Source of the DNA: Arion vulgaris
Taxonomy: Eukaryota; Mollusca; Gastropoda; Stylommatophora; Arionidae
Direction of reading: 5' to 3'
NCBI GenBank assembly: GCA_020796225.1
Contig: CM036762.1
Coordinates: 11,295,633-11,359,632 of the forward strand
DNA: 64,000 nucleotides
The first letter of the stretch is position 1. The number at the start of each line of letters is the position of its first letter. A program made the translations under genes and the position numbers. Of this stretch, positions 34,705 to 45,711 are shown one piece after another. The notes under the pieces were generated by a model. That model had not been told where the DNA came from. It was given only the letters and a program-made list of their open reading frames with translations, and made no database searches.

Positions 34705-34925
34705 TGTCGGGGCTCTCAAGGGGAGCTAAGAAAAGTAACACTGCGACCTACAAAGCATGCCGTAAGAGGCGACTGAGGTAGGGGTCTAGCAAAGCTACCC
34801 TAGTAAATAAAAAGCGTCGCGGAAATCGGATGTGCTGGCTTACTTGTAGAAGCATAACTGGCACAACGTATAGAGCACAATATAGCGAACATTTGTGCAA
34901 TGACAATGAATACTTAAAAATAAAT
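34705..34925 (+). mobile_element. SINE-like family S4
   Basis: It has the core CATGCCGTAAGAGGCGACTG and the AAAAAGCGTCGCGGAAATCG segment. This is the closest relative of the copy at 5285. Confidence 0.65.
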
Positions 34926-34929
34926 AATG

Positions 34930-35430
34930 ATTGATTGATGGATTGATTGACCATTCTCATTGCACTTCAGCGAGTAGTCATGTGTACTCCGATCTCTTTC
35001 TTACACTGGAAGATTTCTGCAGAATTGCACGAAGAGCCCCAGCGAGGTCCCCGATGTAATCATATGTATATAATGAAAATGTTTGTAGGATGTTTATCTA
35101 AATGTTTTCAATGAAGTTTTCCCGAGCTCCATCGTTGCTACAACTCTTAGCAATCATCAAATGTCAATGTTTCTTTTGGGTGCTCAACTTGAACATGGAT
35201 CACACGTTTTATCGTACGTCTCTGATAGAACTAAGACTCAATCTTACCTACACTAAGATCAGGAAATCTCCGAACAATTTCCCCAATCACTTATGGGACA
35301 CAAACCCTGAGAACAGGAAAGTTATGAGAACACCAAACCTCTGCGCCACAGAGACAACCCCCGTTATGAGAACACCAAACCTCTGCGCCACAGAGACAAC
35401 CCCCTCCCCACCTCATTAAACATGATAATA
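34930..35430. mobile_element. Repeat family S5, copy 2
   Basis: It begins with (TTGA)n and aligns in blocks to 23455-23930. A 35-bp piece (GTTATGAGAACACCAAACCT and on) is duplicated in tandem at about 35322-35400. It is wedged directly between two S4 copies. Confidence 0.55.
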
Positions 35431-35444
35431 AAGCCAATTTAAAC

Positions 35445-35690
35445 AAACAAACGCTCGAATGGTTACCGGGGCCCAAATTTGGGATGTAAAGAATAGAACC
35501 ACTGTTATCTGCCACGCATGTCGTAAGAGGCGACTAAGGAGGTTTGGGTTAAATCGGATGCACGTGACCTAAATGTGTAGAAGTCTATGCGTTTAGGGGC
35601 CTACCAAATCAATGTGCAACAAATACACGTTCTTGGCAAGATCAAACATATCACAAAGAGTGATTAAAATTGGTCGTAAGGAATGAACGC
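35445..35690 (+). mobile_element. SINE-like family S4
   Basis: It contains GGTTACCGGGGCCCAAATTT and the core CATGTCGTAAGAGGCGACTA. The 5' half matches 8578-8700. Confidence 0.65.
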
Positions 35691-35889
35691 AAAGAAGAAG
35701 ATAAACAAACGAAAATTAGGCGCAGATAAGTTTGACGAGCTTTAAAAAAGATCATAATTGAAATGACTGGCGGATGTATGTTATCTCATGATCTCTGTGT
35801 TCTGTGTATAATGTTAACATTAACATGAGATGAGTACAAGAGATAGTTAGAATAACAATTGGCTAACATAATAGAAATAAGCAAAGATA

Positions 35890-36415
35890 TCTACTGGTGG
35901 CACTGTATTGATATATTGTCATGAACGAGCTGATAGATTAGCTAGCATGACTACCAGTGGCGGCTCGTCATTAAGGGCCATTGGGGCCGGGCCCCACCAA
36001 AATAAATTGTAACGTGTACTTGTTACGGTATAAATTAAAATATAACCTAACCCAAAACCATGATTTTTTCGAAAAAGTTTTGTCTGGACCCACCAACAAA
36101 ACTGAGCACGAGCCGCCACTGATGACTACGATATTAGATGGAGCTGTAATGGACCGAAATGACATTCTTAACTCATCACAAGACTTTTTCCGAACAGTTT
36201 CAGGGTTGTGAATCCAAGTAATTAACCAGATTGAGAGAGATGGGTGTCGATATTGGTGCAGCCCGAAAAGAACGACATATCAAAAATATTGATTAATCAA
36301 CATCGAACAGGCACGTTGGGCCGCTGGACGCAGCTGAGTTTGTTGAGTTGGAGATCGGAGCATATACTGACATGTTCGGAGTGCTATGATGATATTCCTC
36401 ATACCCTCACTCAGC
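35890..36415 (+). mobile_element. LINE family D, 3' fragment interrupted by a hAT MITE
   Basis: The left piece encodes the end of RNase H (CHERADRLASMT). It is split at 35955-36121 by a MITE and resumes with TILDGAVMDRNDILNSSQDF, then GVDIGAARKERHIKNI and WSPRSEHILTCSECYDDIP-like sequence. The 3' end near 36405 meets the family E copy. Confidence 0.72.
35955..36121. mobile_element. hAT-type MITE, 167 bp
   Basis: The ends are perfect inverted repeats of at least 14 bp, CAGTGGCGGCTCGT at left and its complement at right. An exact 8-bp duplication, ATGACTAC, flanks it (35947-35954 and 36122-36129). The 8-bp target and CAGTGG-type ends fit hAT. No coding capacity. Confidence 0.92.
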
Positions 36416-37190
36416 ACGATCAAGGGGAATAAAGATGCTGACAGACTGACTAAAGAGGGAGCAAGAATGCTCCAAGATGACAACCTGGTCAGCTACGAAG
36501 AAGCTAAAACCATCACCAAAGGTCACTACAAAGCAAAGTGGGATGAAGAACACCCAAAACACAACAAGGATGATGGATATTATCAACTATCCAGAAATTA
36601 TCAGACTGTCATACTTCGTCTCCAGACGGTTCACAACAGAATGAGTCACCACCTGTACACTAAATTCAAGATAGGCACCAACGACCTGTGACCTTGTGGC
36701 TTGGCGAGTTTCAGTTTCAGTTTGGAATATCTTCATTGCACTCCGGACATGTCCATAGGTGCTCCGATCTCCTTCGCAATATCTCCAACAGCGTCCAGCG
36801 ACTGACCGTATCAGTTCTATTTTGATTGATGAGCCGACTCGTATACCTGTTGTACCGTTCTTTTCTTGCCACACCAATCTTCAAACCCAGTTCTCGCAAT
36901 CTAGTAGTTGACGTGGATTGGTTTAGATGAAGGTCTTCTCGCGGCCTCGTTCTATGAGAGCGTTCACGATGTCAGCTCTGTCCATTGGCTGGCCGTCTGA
37001 TATATGGCCGGCTTGGCGAGTATGACAACAGAACACATCCTACAGAACTGCCCCCAGTACCCAGACGTAAGAAGAAAGAGATGACCCACTTACACCAGCG
37101 TCCAAGACAAACTATATGGAGTGGCTGACAATCTGAGGCAGACGTCTACATTTATTAGAGAATCCGAAATCCCAACCTAGTGAGAACGCA
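36416..37190 (+). mobile_element. LINE family E, 3' fragment interrupted by a family D copy
   Basis: The left piece reads GNKDADRLTKEGARML (end of RNase H) and on to TKFKIGTNDL. After the insertion at 36709-37009 the frame resumes with AEYDNRTHPTELPPV-like sequence, best read as TTEHILQNCPQYPDVRRKR with a frame change. It ends near 37190 in an AAGAAGAGAA tail. Confidence 0.78.
36709..37009 (-). mobile_element. LINE family D insertion with 11-bp target duplication
   Basis: A 301-bp, 5'-truncated, reverse copy with a (CTGAAA)n 3' tail (TTTCAGTTTCAG on plus at 36709-36720). GGCTTGGCGAG is duplicated at 36698-36708 and 37010-37020. It encodes a 60-96-residue tail, for example RELGLKIGVARKERYNRYTS. 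Confidence 0.9.
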
Positions 37191-37515
37191 GAAGAAGAGA
37201 AAATATAGCTGATAACTGATAGAGGAGAATCAAATAGAACTCACGGAACTAGTAAAAATGGTGGTTGATGTTTTCAAAATGATCTTGCTCACATTGTGAT
37301 GAACCTAGATTGACAATTTGAGGATTCAGAAAGAGTTAGCAACTAATAATTTATTTAATGTTATTGTTCAAATATTGTTGAACTATCATTTTCTTTATTC
37401 TTGTTTAGATTTGTTATTTGTCTTTTCTACCACGTTTAAGAGTTTCTGTGCAGTCGCAGTGAGCAGTATTTGTGAACAGACACGTGGTTACTAATTCTTG
37501 AAACATTTTACTGTC
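37190..37515. other. Intronic sequence, nothing recognised
   Basis: AT-rich DNA between the nested TE cluster and the next minisatellite. No exon or element seen. Confidence 0.4.
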
Positions 37516-37519
37516 TAGT

Positions 37520-37860
37520 TTACCCTTATGAAAATGTATAACAGTACATTCTGAGATAAGACATCATGCAATGAAAATGTATAACAGTACATTCTGAGAT
37601 AAGGCAACATGCAATGAAAATGTATAACAGTACATTCTGAGATAAGACAACATGCAATGAAAATGTATAACAGTACATTCTGAGATAAGAAAATGCAATG
37701 AAAATATATACAGTACATTCAGATGGGAACATCAATGAAATGTATAACAGTACATTCTGAGATAAGCAACATGCAATGAAATGTATACAGTACTTGAGAT
37801 AGATAACATGAATGAAAATGTATAACAGTACATTCTGAGATAAGATAACATTCTAAATAT
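37520..37860. repeat. 43-bp minisatellite, about eight units
   Basis: The unit begins ATGAAAATGTATAACAGTAC and ends AGACAACATGCA. Units between 37680 and 37815 have many scattered one-base losses, while the flanking units are clean, a pattern that suggests consensus error rather than natural decay. Confidence 0.9.
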
Positions 37861-37920
37861 TTAACAATATTCCGATCACTGCTGTTATCTTAGTTTACCA
37901 TTCGCTGTATGTCACGTAAC

Positions 37921-38180
37921 GGTGGGCGTCTGTAGCTTAAGCGGTATTGAGCTCGGTCACAACCCAAGTGTATCTAGTTCAAACTCCACGGAGGTAGGTT
38001 TGGCAGCAAATTCGTTTTCGTGGGTGTTTTACTACAGGTAAAAATTGACCTCACTGTTCATAAAGCAATATCATACTACTGAACGTGTAAGTGGTGCATA
38101 GAAAATCAACGTCTCGTTTATTGTGGTTAATGGCTACGTCCTGTAAAGGTTATGCCACAATTTCCATTTTTTCCTTTTTC
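37921..38180 (+). mobile_element. SINE family S1, near full length
   Basis: It starts GGTGGGCGTCTGTAGCTTAA with B box TCTAGTTCAAACTCC and ends GGTTATGCCACAATTTCCAT. Confidence 0.8.
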
Positions 38181-38204
38181 AAAAGTCATGCATTGCTTTG
38201 ATCT

Positions 38205-38453
38205 AATGGTGCAGTCAAATATTAGCATGTCTCTTGCTGGACGTCGCTTTCACCATAGCCCATTCAAAACTCTCTGTCTCTAGCATATTCTCTCGCCTCC
38301 TCCGACATCATGTCCAATGTGTCTTTGATGTCCTGCTGCTACCTTTGTCTTGGTCGTACTTTGCCTCGTATTCCAGGAACCACGCCTTCCATTACCGTTT
38401 TCTTCAAAACAGTTTAAAGCTTAACGTGGTCAAAGTATTTCATCTACCTGAAC
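38205..38453 (-). mobile_element. LINE family A, reverse 3' fragment
   Basis: The plus strand parallels 32815-33040: the GTCTTTGATGTCCTGCTGCT block, then TTGGTCGTACTTTGCC, ATTCCAGGAACCACGCC and GTGGTCAAAGTATTTCATCT. It ends close to 38453. Confidence 0.7.
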
Positions 38454-38692
38454 AGTCACCTGGACCTATGTGCGACTGTGGAACTTGTTCTGACAGCAGC
38501 TACGACGATATGGTATGAACAAATCTTGCACCCTGAAGTACACTACCTTATCTTGAGAGAAAGACTTATTCTCCACATTGGGTTTTTACTTTTGTGACCT
38601 CTGATGACATTTTCCTTATATTTTCTTGCTGTTAGTTTTCTTTATAATTTTATCATAAGCATTTGCAACTTAATTTCAAAAACTATCTACAG

Positions 38693-38937
38693 ATAACGAA
38701 AAACAAGAGCTGATCAAGAAAAGCCCATCGCCAGAAGTCAAAGATAATTGTCAAAGATTAACAGAATATGTTGTCAATGATCGTGTGACTAGTTTAATAA
38801 CGCACAAATTAAAAAAGCCCCAACAGCCACCAATCCAGCTGCTTGCCGACGGTCACTATAACCCTGCCAGTAACGTCATTAGTATTCTCATTAAACCAGA
38901 TCATCTGATCCTGGATAATAAACGTTTAAAAATATCG
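38693..38937 (+). CDS. Giant-exon gene, exon 7
   Basis: The exon opens after AACTATCTACAG and needs one base from the previous exon. Exon 6 supplies it (phase 1), giving an aspartate codon. It encodes about 82 residues: NEKQELIKKSPSPEVKDNCQ, RLTEYVVNDRVTSLITHKL and LADGHYNPASNVISILIKPD followed by HLILDNKRLKIS. It leaves in phase 0 at TCG|GTTAGT. The last third is less charged and could begin a folded domain, but I do not recognise it. Phase agreement with exon 6 is the main support. Confidence 0.68.
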
Positions 38938-39119
38938 GTTAGTAATGGTGTCACGTGTTCAATAATGTATTAGTATATGTAAATTTTCTCTTTGCAGCCT
39001 GCTTCTGATTAATTTTCAATGTATTTATGCGCATAACAGCTACAGAGCGGAATATCATAACACAAGAGATGAGTAGTTGGTTAGTAATAGTATCACGTGA
39101 TCAATAATGTGTTAGTTGT

Positions 39120-39480
39120 CTACATTTTCTCTCTCTTCTTCTTCTTCACTATGCGCCCATAGGGAGGCATACGCCCTCAACCAAGACCGTTCAAGCCTAC
39201 CTATCCAATGTTATATTTTCCAGATCTCACCACTCTCTCCCCATTTTCTTGCATTTCATCTCCTCCTTGCGGATCCTTCTTCTTCCTCAGGTGGCGAGCT
39301 TGGAATTTTCCTGGTTGTGGTCTCCGTTGCTTTTCAGTGTTTTTTACAGTGTGGGATAGCTAGCCCCACGCTCAACCTCCTTAGTCACCTCTTACGATAT
39401 GCGTGGCAGATAACATTGGTAATATTCTTTACACCCCTCATTTGGTCACCGGAAACCACTCGGGTGTTTCTCTCTGCTAC
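39120..39480 (-). mobile_element. LINE C-type tail plus S4 SINE, both reverse
   Basis: 39125-39220 reads on minus as a LINE terminal tail (GCATACGCCCTCAACCAAG on plus is its hallmark). 39285-39475 is a reverse S4 copy with TAGTCACCTCTTACGATATG. Confidence 0.5.
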
Positions 39481-39539
39481 CTGCTTCTAATTATTTGTAT
39501 GTATTTATGCGTACACCAGCTAAAGAGTGGAGCACTATA

Positions 39540-39960
39540 CCACAAGAGATGAGACGAGCTGTAGGAGTAACAATTAGAGATACAAACGAAAATGACAATA
39601 ATTATAAGAAGACTAAGAACCAAACAAGTCACTCAGTACATCAAGTAACAGAATAAGTAGTTTGGTCACCTGGCAAGAATGACCTGGTAATTGACACGGT
39701 CAATCTCCATATCAGTCGAAGACAAGCTATATGAAGATGTGCATGACTCCGGTTTTTCACCAACTACTTTAGTTGTATACAAATCGATGTCTGAAAACGT
39801 TGGAAGAAGAAGAAGACGAAGAAATCCACATTGAACAAATATAATGAAGACTGAGCAAGAGGAAGACCACACAAAAGATGTAGTGACGGCATCAAGAAAA
39901 CATTTATAGAAATTAATACCAACTTATAAAGTACATTAGACAAGGCGCATAGAAGATCCT
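39540..39960 (+). mobile_element. LINE 3' fragment (RTE-like tail)
   Basis: With stops it reads QVTQYIK and FGHLARMT, then ERGRPHKRCSDGIKKTFIEI and NTNL.STLDKAH, the basic tail of an RTE-like LINE. A foreign segment may separate the two halves at 39690-39830. Confidence 0.55.
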
Positions 39961-40310
39961 TACAATGATATGTGCGTTCGTCACATGCTATTGATTATGA
40001 AAGCTTTACGTCACCGATACTGATGGATTAAGTATTGTCTGCATATTATTTGTTTGATTGCGTCTATGGCCAGCCCGTTCAGTGTATCTTCCACTTGATA
40101 TAAATCGCTTTCATGGCATTTAAAAAAAAATGTCCCATTGTTGTTATTATTATTATTACTATCATCAGTTCATATCAATACTATCAATCAACATTCTCAC
40201 AGATTGATAAACTAACGCTTGCTTCGTTCTCCAATATAGCGACCATATAAGTATTTCCTTCATCATTCTACAGACGAACTGTTTGTTACAACATCTATCT
40301 ATCTCTATCG

Positions 40311-40311
<1 letters not shown>
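39961..40311. other. No gene recognised
   Basis: AT-rich DNA with a short (TTA)n run near 40140. Nothing else seen. Confidence 0.4.

Positions 40312-40355
<44 letters not shown>
40312..40355. repeat. (CT)n microsatellite
   Basis: About 40 bp of uninterrupted CT dinucleotides. Confidence 0.95.
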
Positions 40356-40356
<1 letters not shown>

Positions 40357-40674
40357 ACCGCAGACGTACAGGTCTGAGTTTAAGTTCCAATTAAACCAGG
40401 ACATTCAATTTTTCTCTGATTCTGCCTTGCGATCATATTTGAAGCACATGACACGCTTCGTCTTCATTCTGTTCATGTTGTTTCTTCTATAAAAGAATGC
40501 ATTGTAGCCAGTTTGACTGCTTTGTCATTACTTTTCCTCCAAATTTATCCAGGCGTGCAGAGCCAAGATAGTTTCTTGATGTAAATCTGAGCAATGATTT
40601 AAAGATAATTACCTAAGTTTAATGTATTGACACCATTAATAACATCATCCTCTTCGTTTCGCTGCCAATTTCAC

Positions 40675-40930
40675 CGTGGGCGTCTATAGCTTGAGCGGTA
40701 GGGAACTCGATCACAACATAAGCCTACTTGGTTCAAAATCTGCGGTGGGATCTTTTCAGCAAACTTGTTCAAGTGGATTTTACGAACGGTTAAAAATAGA
40801 CCTCACAGTTCAGAAAGCAATGGCAAACTTCTGAACGTATAAATCGTGCTTAGAAAATAGACGACTCGTTTACTATGGCTGATGGTAAAGTCTGGTAAAG
40901 GATATGCCATGATTTTCATTTTCATTCAAT
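40675..40930 (+). mobile_element. SINE family S1, near full length
   Basis: CCGTGGGCGTCTATAGCTTG head, TTGGTTCAAAATCTGC B-box remnant, and a GGATATGCCATGATTTTCAT end. Confidence 0.78.
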
Positions 40931-41714
40931 ACTTACTACTCTGATATTATCACAACAGTACAACCATTATCATAGTTGCCATCGTCACTTCCACCTCTAT
41001 CCTCTTTACCATTGTTACACTCACGAGCAGTTAACAGTTGTTCGTGTTACTGTATCATTACATCAACGATTGATATCCTTACCATGCCGTCCTCGTCAGT
41101 ACCACCACTATCACCATTATAGCACTTAGCATAATGATTAAACCATTAACAAATAATATTTGGATTGCATAACCCACATAAACATTCTCATTACCATAAT
41201 AATCTACAATCACGAATATATATATATATGTTCTTACTATAATGCAATAGCCATACAACTGTTGCACGCATCAAGCAACGCTTTATCTTCACATTAGGTG
41301 AAAATTTATCGTACTCCACGCGCTATACTCACGAGACCAGGTGTGAATAAACAGAAGAGAGAGGTGCGAAGAAAATATTCAAATATGCCACTTTCAAGGT
41401 AACAATTAGTTTATATACTTTTTCAGTTTCGGTATTCAACTGAATAAGTATACATGTCCTCGTTCATGTATTTATTATCTTAAAAATACTAATCATTAAT
41501 AATTCCTATCGTACCGTTATACGTTACATAGGGCCTGCAAGCAATTTCTTCATACCGCTCAATCCTGGACAGCTCGATCTCCTGTATGGAACCGAGACCG
41601 ATATTGCATGCCTATCTCTCAGCAAAGTTTCGTTTCCGGTCTCTCTTGAGCGCCCTCTCTCTCTTGAACCCTTTCATCACACTTCTTGCCTGCTTTGGTA
41701 TTCTGATATTTCTT
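40931..41714. other. No gene recognised
   Basis: Intronic or intergenic AT-rich sequence with a short (TA)n run near 41217-41230. No exon or element is supported. Confidence 0.4.
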
Positions 41715-42250
41715 CTTCCAATGTATGTCAACATATCCCCTCTTATAATAGTTGTTACTAGTGTTGACCAGACATTTCTCGTTCACACTTCTCCCTTATA
41801 TAGTTTTTCCAGACATTCCTGTTTCATCACTTCTCCGCTTTGATATTTAGTATTGTCTATAGTAGTTGACCAGACATATTCAATACTGGTTACATACTCT
41901 CTCACCTCTTATAATAGTTGATTTACTAGAAGTTCGTTCGACATCATGTTTCGATCTGATTTCACCTCCTCTTATAATAGTTGTTACTAGTGTTGACCAG
42001 ACATTTCTCTGATTTCATCCTTCTCCTCTATATTAGTTGTTACTAGTAGTTGACCAGACATTTCCTGATTCATCACTTCTCCTCTTATAATAGTTGTTAC
42101 TAGTGTTGACCAGACATTTCTGATTTCATCACTTCTCCTCTATATTAGTTGTTACTGAGTGACAGACATTTCTGATTTCATCACTTATCCTCTTATAATA
42201 GTGTTAGTGTTGACCAGACATTTTCTGATTTCATCACTTCTCCTGCATTC
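41715..42250. repeat. 56-bp minisatellite with ragged units
   Basis: The unit contains CCTCTTATAATAGTTGTTAC and TAGTGTTGACCAGACATTTC, then a TTTCATCACTTCT segment. Many units carry one- or two-base losses, again suggesting poor consensus quality. Confidence 0.85.
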
Positions 42251-42439
42251 GTCCCATTTTATGTTCATTATTTTTCGCAGACATTCAGCTTTTCGAATGC
42301 ATTCAGCTTGCTTTCGATATCTTTAGTCATTGTCCAATAGTTATTTCTTAAAGATGCTATCATAAATACAATGAGTACATCTTACAATACACCAGTAACT
42401 TATATGTTAATTGCATTTGATGGAAGTTTGCGTTGACGA

Positions 42440-42715
42440 AGCCGAAATGTGCAAATATCGCATCCTGTATGTAAACCTCAGCCAGAGGACAAGATTTGGA
42501 GAAAATATACCCATTCTTTATCTTTTGTGGCCACACTGCTACCGGGTTGTTGCCCAAAGCTGTGGTTTTCTGTTTTTGTCTTGCGCTGTTCTTGTGGCTT
42601 GGTTGATTGTTATTTCTGCTCTTTGACAGGATTCTGCTATGCCATCTAACCATCGTTTTCGTGGTCTTCCTCTCGTCTTCCTCCCTGATGTTCTGTTGTA
42701 GGTTAGCTATACCCA
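42440..42715 (-). mobile_element. LINE family F, reverse 3' fragment
   Basis: The minus strand reads RKTTKTMVRWHSRILSKSRN and on to GNNPVAVWPQK. Sister fragments lie at 43390-43660 and 57560-57990 (reverse) and at 51470-52220 (forward). Confidence 0.72.
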
Positions 42716-43099
42716 TTAGCTATACCAATTAGCTATACAAAACTGATAGCAATACAACCGAATCACTTGTGTGTGTGAATGTGTGCGATATGTAAAAGTG
42801 CTTTTTTCAGCCGATTTTATTGGATACAAGACGCAATTTTATTTGATGATGCTAGTAAAGCTGCAAATCTTTATTTTTGGTTTGTTTATTGATGTGATAA
42901 TTGCTGTCTGTTCTTCTACAATGTGGTATTGAAAGTGTTGAATCACACAGTGTACTCTATACTTTTTCTTTTCGTTTTGATTTGTGAATTTATGGGAAAT
43001 CTTGCTGAAGTTTGTCAATAAAAGATCACTTTCTTTATAGCATATTAACGAAATTATACACACGAATGCAAACCCGTAAAGAGATAAAGGAATTCTCTT

Positions 43100-43235
43100 T
43101 ATACCACGTGCTATATAGTGTAATACGGCGTTAGGCATGTATTTTTCATTGACAGTCGGCACACGATGGGTGATATGGTCAACATCACACCGGTCGCCTT
43201 TACTTCCCAGTGATTATTTTGGTTCCCAATTATGG
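43100..43235 (-). mobile_element. SINE family S3, reverse partial copy
   Basis: GTCGGCACACGATGGGTGAT and CAACATCACACCGGTCGCC match the complement of the S3 3' half. Confidence 0.6.
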
Positions 43236-43389
43236 CAGTGTCTGTCACTTCCCATTTCTAGACTCTGATGCGCAGAAGGGAGGATCGCCAATTCCTGTCC
43301 TCGTGAGGGAAAGGTCGAGTTTAGGACTGAACCAACAACTCTCTTGTGTCATAGTCAATAAGCGAACACTTCTGCATTGGGATCAAATA

Positions 43390-43740
43390 CCATTAACATC
43401 ATTCTTTCTTCTTCTTCTTCTTGTCGTCACACTGCTACCGGGTTGTTGCCCAGTGTCGTGGTTTTCTATTTTGTCTTGCGCTGTTCTGGTGGTTATGTCA
43501 TTGTTATTTTGGCTCTTTGACAGGATTCTGCTACGCCATCTAACCATCTTTTCCGTGGTATTCCTCTTGCCTTCTTTCCTGATGTTCTGTTGTAGAAGAA
43601 TCTGTATTCTGTCGAGTTTGGATGCATTCTTATTAAGTGGCCAAGAATGCATTCAAATTCCACAGTATACAGAGTCTTCTACAACAGAACATCGGGAAAG
43701 AAGGCAAGAAAGACAACGGAAAAATAATTCTTTACTTGGT
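43390..43740 (-). mobile_element. LINE family F, inverted pair of 3' fragments
   Basis: 43390-43660 encodes on minus RKEGKRNTTEKMVRWRSRIL and on to DTGQQPGSSVTT. From about 43655 the sequence turns to the plus strand (TACAGAGTCTTCTACAACAG), giving a short inverted repeat of the same family around a joint near 43655. Confidence 0.65.
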
Positions 43741-43903
43741 TAAAAGAAAATTGAGATTATCTGTTTACCTTTTTTTTATTACAGAAAAGTCTTAGACTAG
43801 TGCCACGAATCTTACTGTGTCGTTGACATCTTCAATCAACTATTTGATATAGACTGTAGCATTAATCTGTTTCTCACATATATTCTATTCATCTATTTTA
43901 CAG

Positions 43904-44009
43904 AGACATCTTAGACTTAAGAGCATTAAATCCACCATTCAATACAAGCGTTACTGAAGATGCTGATAAAAGATATCGAAGGATGTTTGCACACTGGAGA
44001 ATTCATTAA
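43904..44009 (+). CDS. Candidate 3' exon A, giant-exon gene
   Basis: After a good acceptor (ATCTATTTTACAG) the frame reads DILDLRALNPPFNTSVTEDA and DKRYRRMFAHWRIH, then stop. It looks protein-like, but needs an incoming phase of 2, whereas exon 7 leaves in phase 0. An unseen exon would have to intervene, or this is an unrelated exon. Confidence 0.4.
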
Positions 44010-44309
44010 CTTATTCAACGTTTATTTGAGAGATTTTATTACTATACGTAGTTTTCGTCTTGTTCTTGTAGTCGTCTCTAGTTTTCATATTCAGATTCTT
44101 GGTCAAATTAGTAAGCCAAGATAATTCAGAAATAAAGACAATGTTGATGACATCCCAACAACAATAATAACAATCAACAATCATACTCAATGCCAGATGA
44201 AAGAAATTATATCGGATTTCATGAAGATATAGCAATACAACACAGAGTTGTTTTCTCAGGGATATGCTTACAACGCGGAACACAACGCTGTAGTTTATAT
44301 ATATATATA

Positions 44310-44495
44310 TATAATAGAGGGCTGTGCCGTGTTATTATGCAGATAGGCGGTCGCATCAGGCGGCGCAATAAGGGGGGCGACATAAGTAGTGAAATCAAAA
44401 TCACAATTGAAGGTTATTTTAAAGAAAAAAACATTTAAGGGGCGGCATTTCGAAGACTTGCATCATACTGAGAAAATATACCGCCCGGCCCTGTA
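44310..44495. mobile_element. Degraded hAT-like element
   Basis: It begins AGAGGGCTGTGCCGTG and ends CCGCCCGGCCCTG, roughly inverted. GGGGGGCGACA and AGGGGCGGCATTT inside resemble common hAT non-autonomous elements. I see no clean target duplication; a (TA)n run abuts the left end. Confidence 0.4.
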
Positions 44496-44499
44496 TATA

Positions 44500-45190
44500 T
44501 CTACCGGTGAACATGTCACTTTCGAAGTGTTTCTTTTTCATTATTATTTTTATATCTTTGGCCGTGTTCCTCTGCAAGATCGTCATATAATTAGTTATAT
44601 GTTCTGTCCATCTAGCAGTTGTACGTGTTCGTGTGTGTTATTTTCTCATTTGCTTCTGGAGGTCTTCCTGTGTATTTAACTTATTGTAGCGGGGTAATTG
44701 AAGCTGGATGTTTCTATATTCTATTTTAGTTGAAGCTGGAAGTTTTCGTGCATATTATTTTCTTCTATTAGTTGGAGGTATTGGTGTGTGTTATTTTTCT
44801 CTAGCAGCTGAAGTTTGTTGTATGTGTTCATTTCATCTGTGTATAATATCCTTCCCGTACTGTTTTATTTCTCACGGATCCGAGTTTATTCCATATGTTC
44901 TTTTCTCTTGCAGTTCGAGTTAATTCTGTTGACTTGCACAACTGTAGGAATGAATTTCAAGAAATGATTCTGTAATTTAAAATAATTTTACAACCTATTT
45001 AACGTTAATTTGTATTTTTACCACAGCTATATATTCTCTTATTGTTTGTACCACAGTTATATATTGTCTTATTGTTTGTACTCCAGCTATATATTCTCTT
45101 ATTGTTTTTCCTCTTTTCCTCACCAGTAAGGTATCTCAGCGTCGCACATATCTCTTTCATTAAATTCAGTGAGTTATTTGTCTGAAACAA
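44500..45190. other. No gene recognised
   Basis: A T-rich stretch with short open frames and a three-times repeated piece (CTATATATTCTCTTATTGTT) at 45027-45108. No exon supported. Confidence 0.4.
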
Positions 45191-45420
45191 TGCTTAAAAG
45201 GAATTCAAGGTAGGGGATGAAATCAGAAAAAATATCTTATCAACAACTAGCAACAGCTGTTATGAGAAAGAGAAGATGGAAATATGTTGGACATACTATG
45301 AGAAGAAACCGTCAAACAATCGTAAAGTAGACTTTGAAGTGAGAGTTGAAGGGTTCAATACAAAAATATAGGACTCATTTCCAGAGAAGAGGTTGAGCGA
45401 GTTGCCCAGGATAGAGTGGT
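45190..45420 (+). mobile_element. LINE 3' fragment, degraded
   Basis: Across frame changes it reads MRKRRWKYVGHTMRRN, then VKVDFEVRVEGFN, typical of the LINE tail after RT. It ends just upstream of candidate exon B. Confidence 0.5.
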
Positions 45421-45510
45421 ATTGAGAAATTGCTTATAGGTTTTATGAAACGTATAACGGTAAGAAAGGAATATAATAATATTGCTAATGCCCAAACTAC
45501 TTTTATTCAG

Positions 45511-45711
45511 TCTATGTACAAATATCACAATCAAGTATTCAGTCTATCCAGAAGCTCTGATCAGTTATGTACAGATTTTATTTTTACACGGAAATTAAAT
45601 AAATCACAAATAAAGGATCATCAACAACAGTTTAAATGTGTATTCAACAATGTTGAGTACACTGTAGATTGGGGGACAGTGGGAAGAGAATTCCGATCTC
45701 TGAATATTTAG
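45511..45711 (+). CDS. Candidate 3' exon B, giant-exon gene
   Basis: After ACTTTTATTCAG the frame reads SMYKYHNQVFSLSRSSDQLC, TDFIFTRKLNKSQIKDHQQQ and FKCVFNNVEYTVDWGTVGRE, then FRSLNI and stop: 66 residues. Phase 0 entry fits exon 7 directly. The composition is folded-domain-like. No family recognised. It is the best in-phase terminal exon, but transcript evidence is lacking. Confidence 0.48.
   Translation, partial: SMYKYHNQVFSLSRSSDQLCTDFIFTRKLNKSQIKDHQQQFKCVFNNVEYTVDWGTVGREFRSLNI

Noticed and set aside
38455..38512. Possible exon reading SPGPMCDCGTCSDSSYDDM between exons 6 and 7
   Set aside because: Acceptor and donor exist, but it needs phase 0 while exon 6 ends in phase 1, and it is 58 nt long. 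Exon 6 to 38693 is in phase without it. Its left edge also abuts a LINE end.
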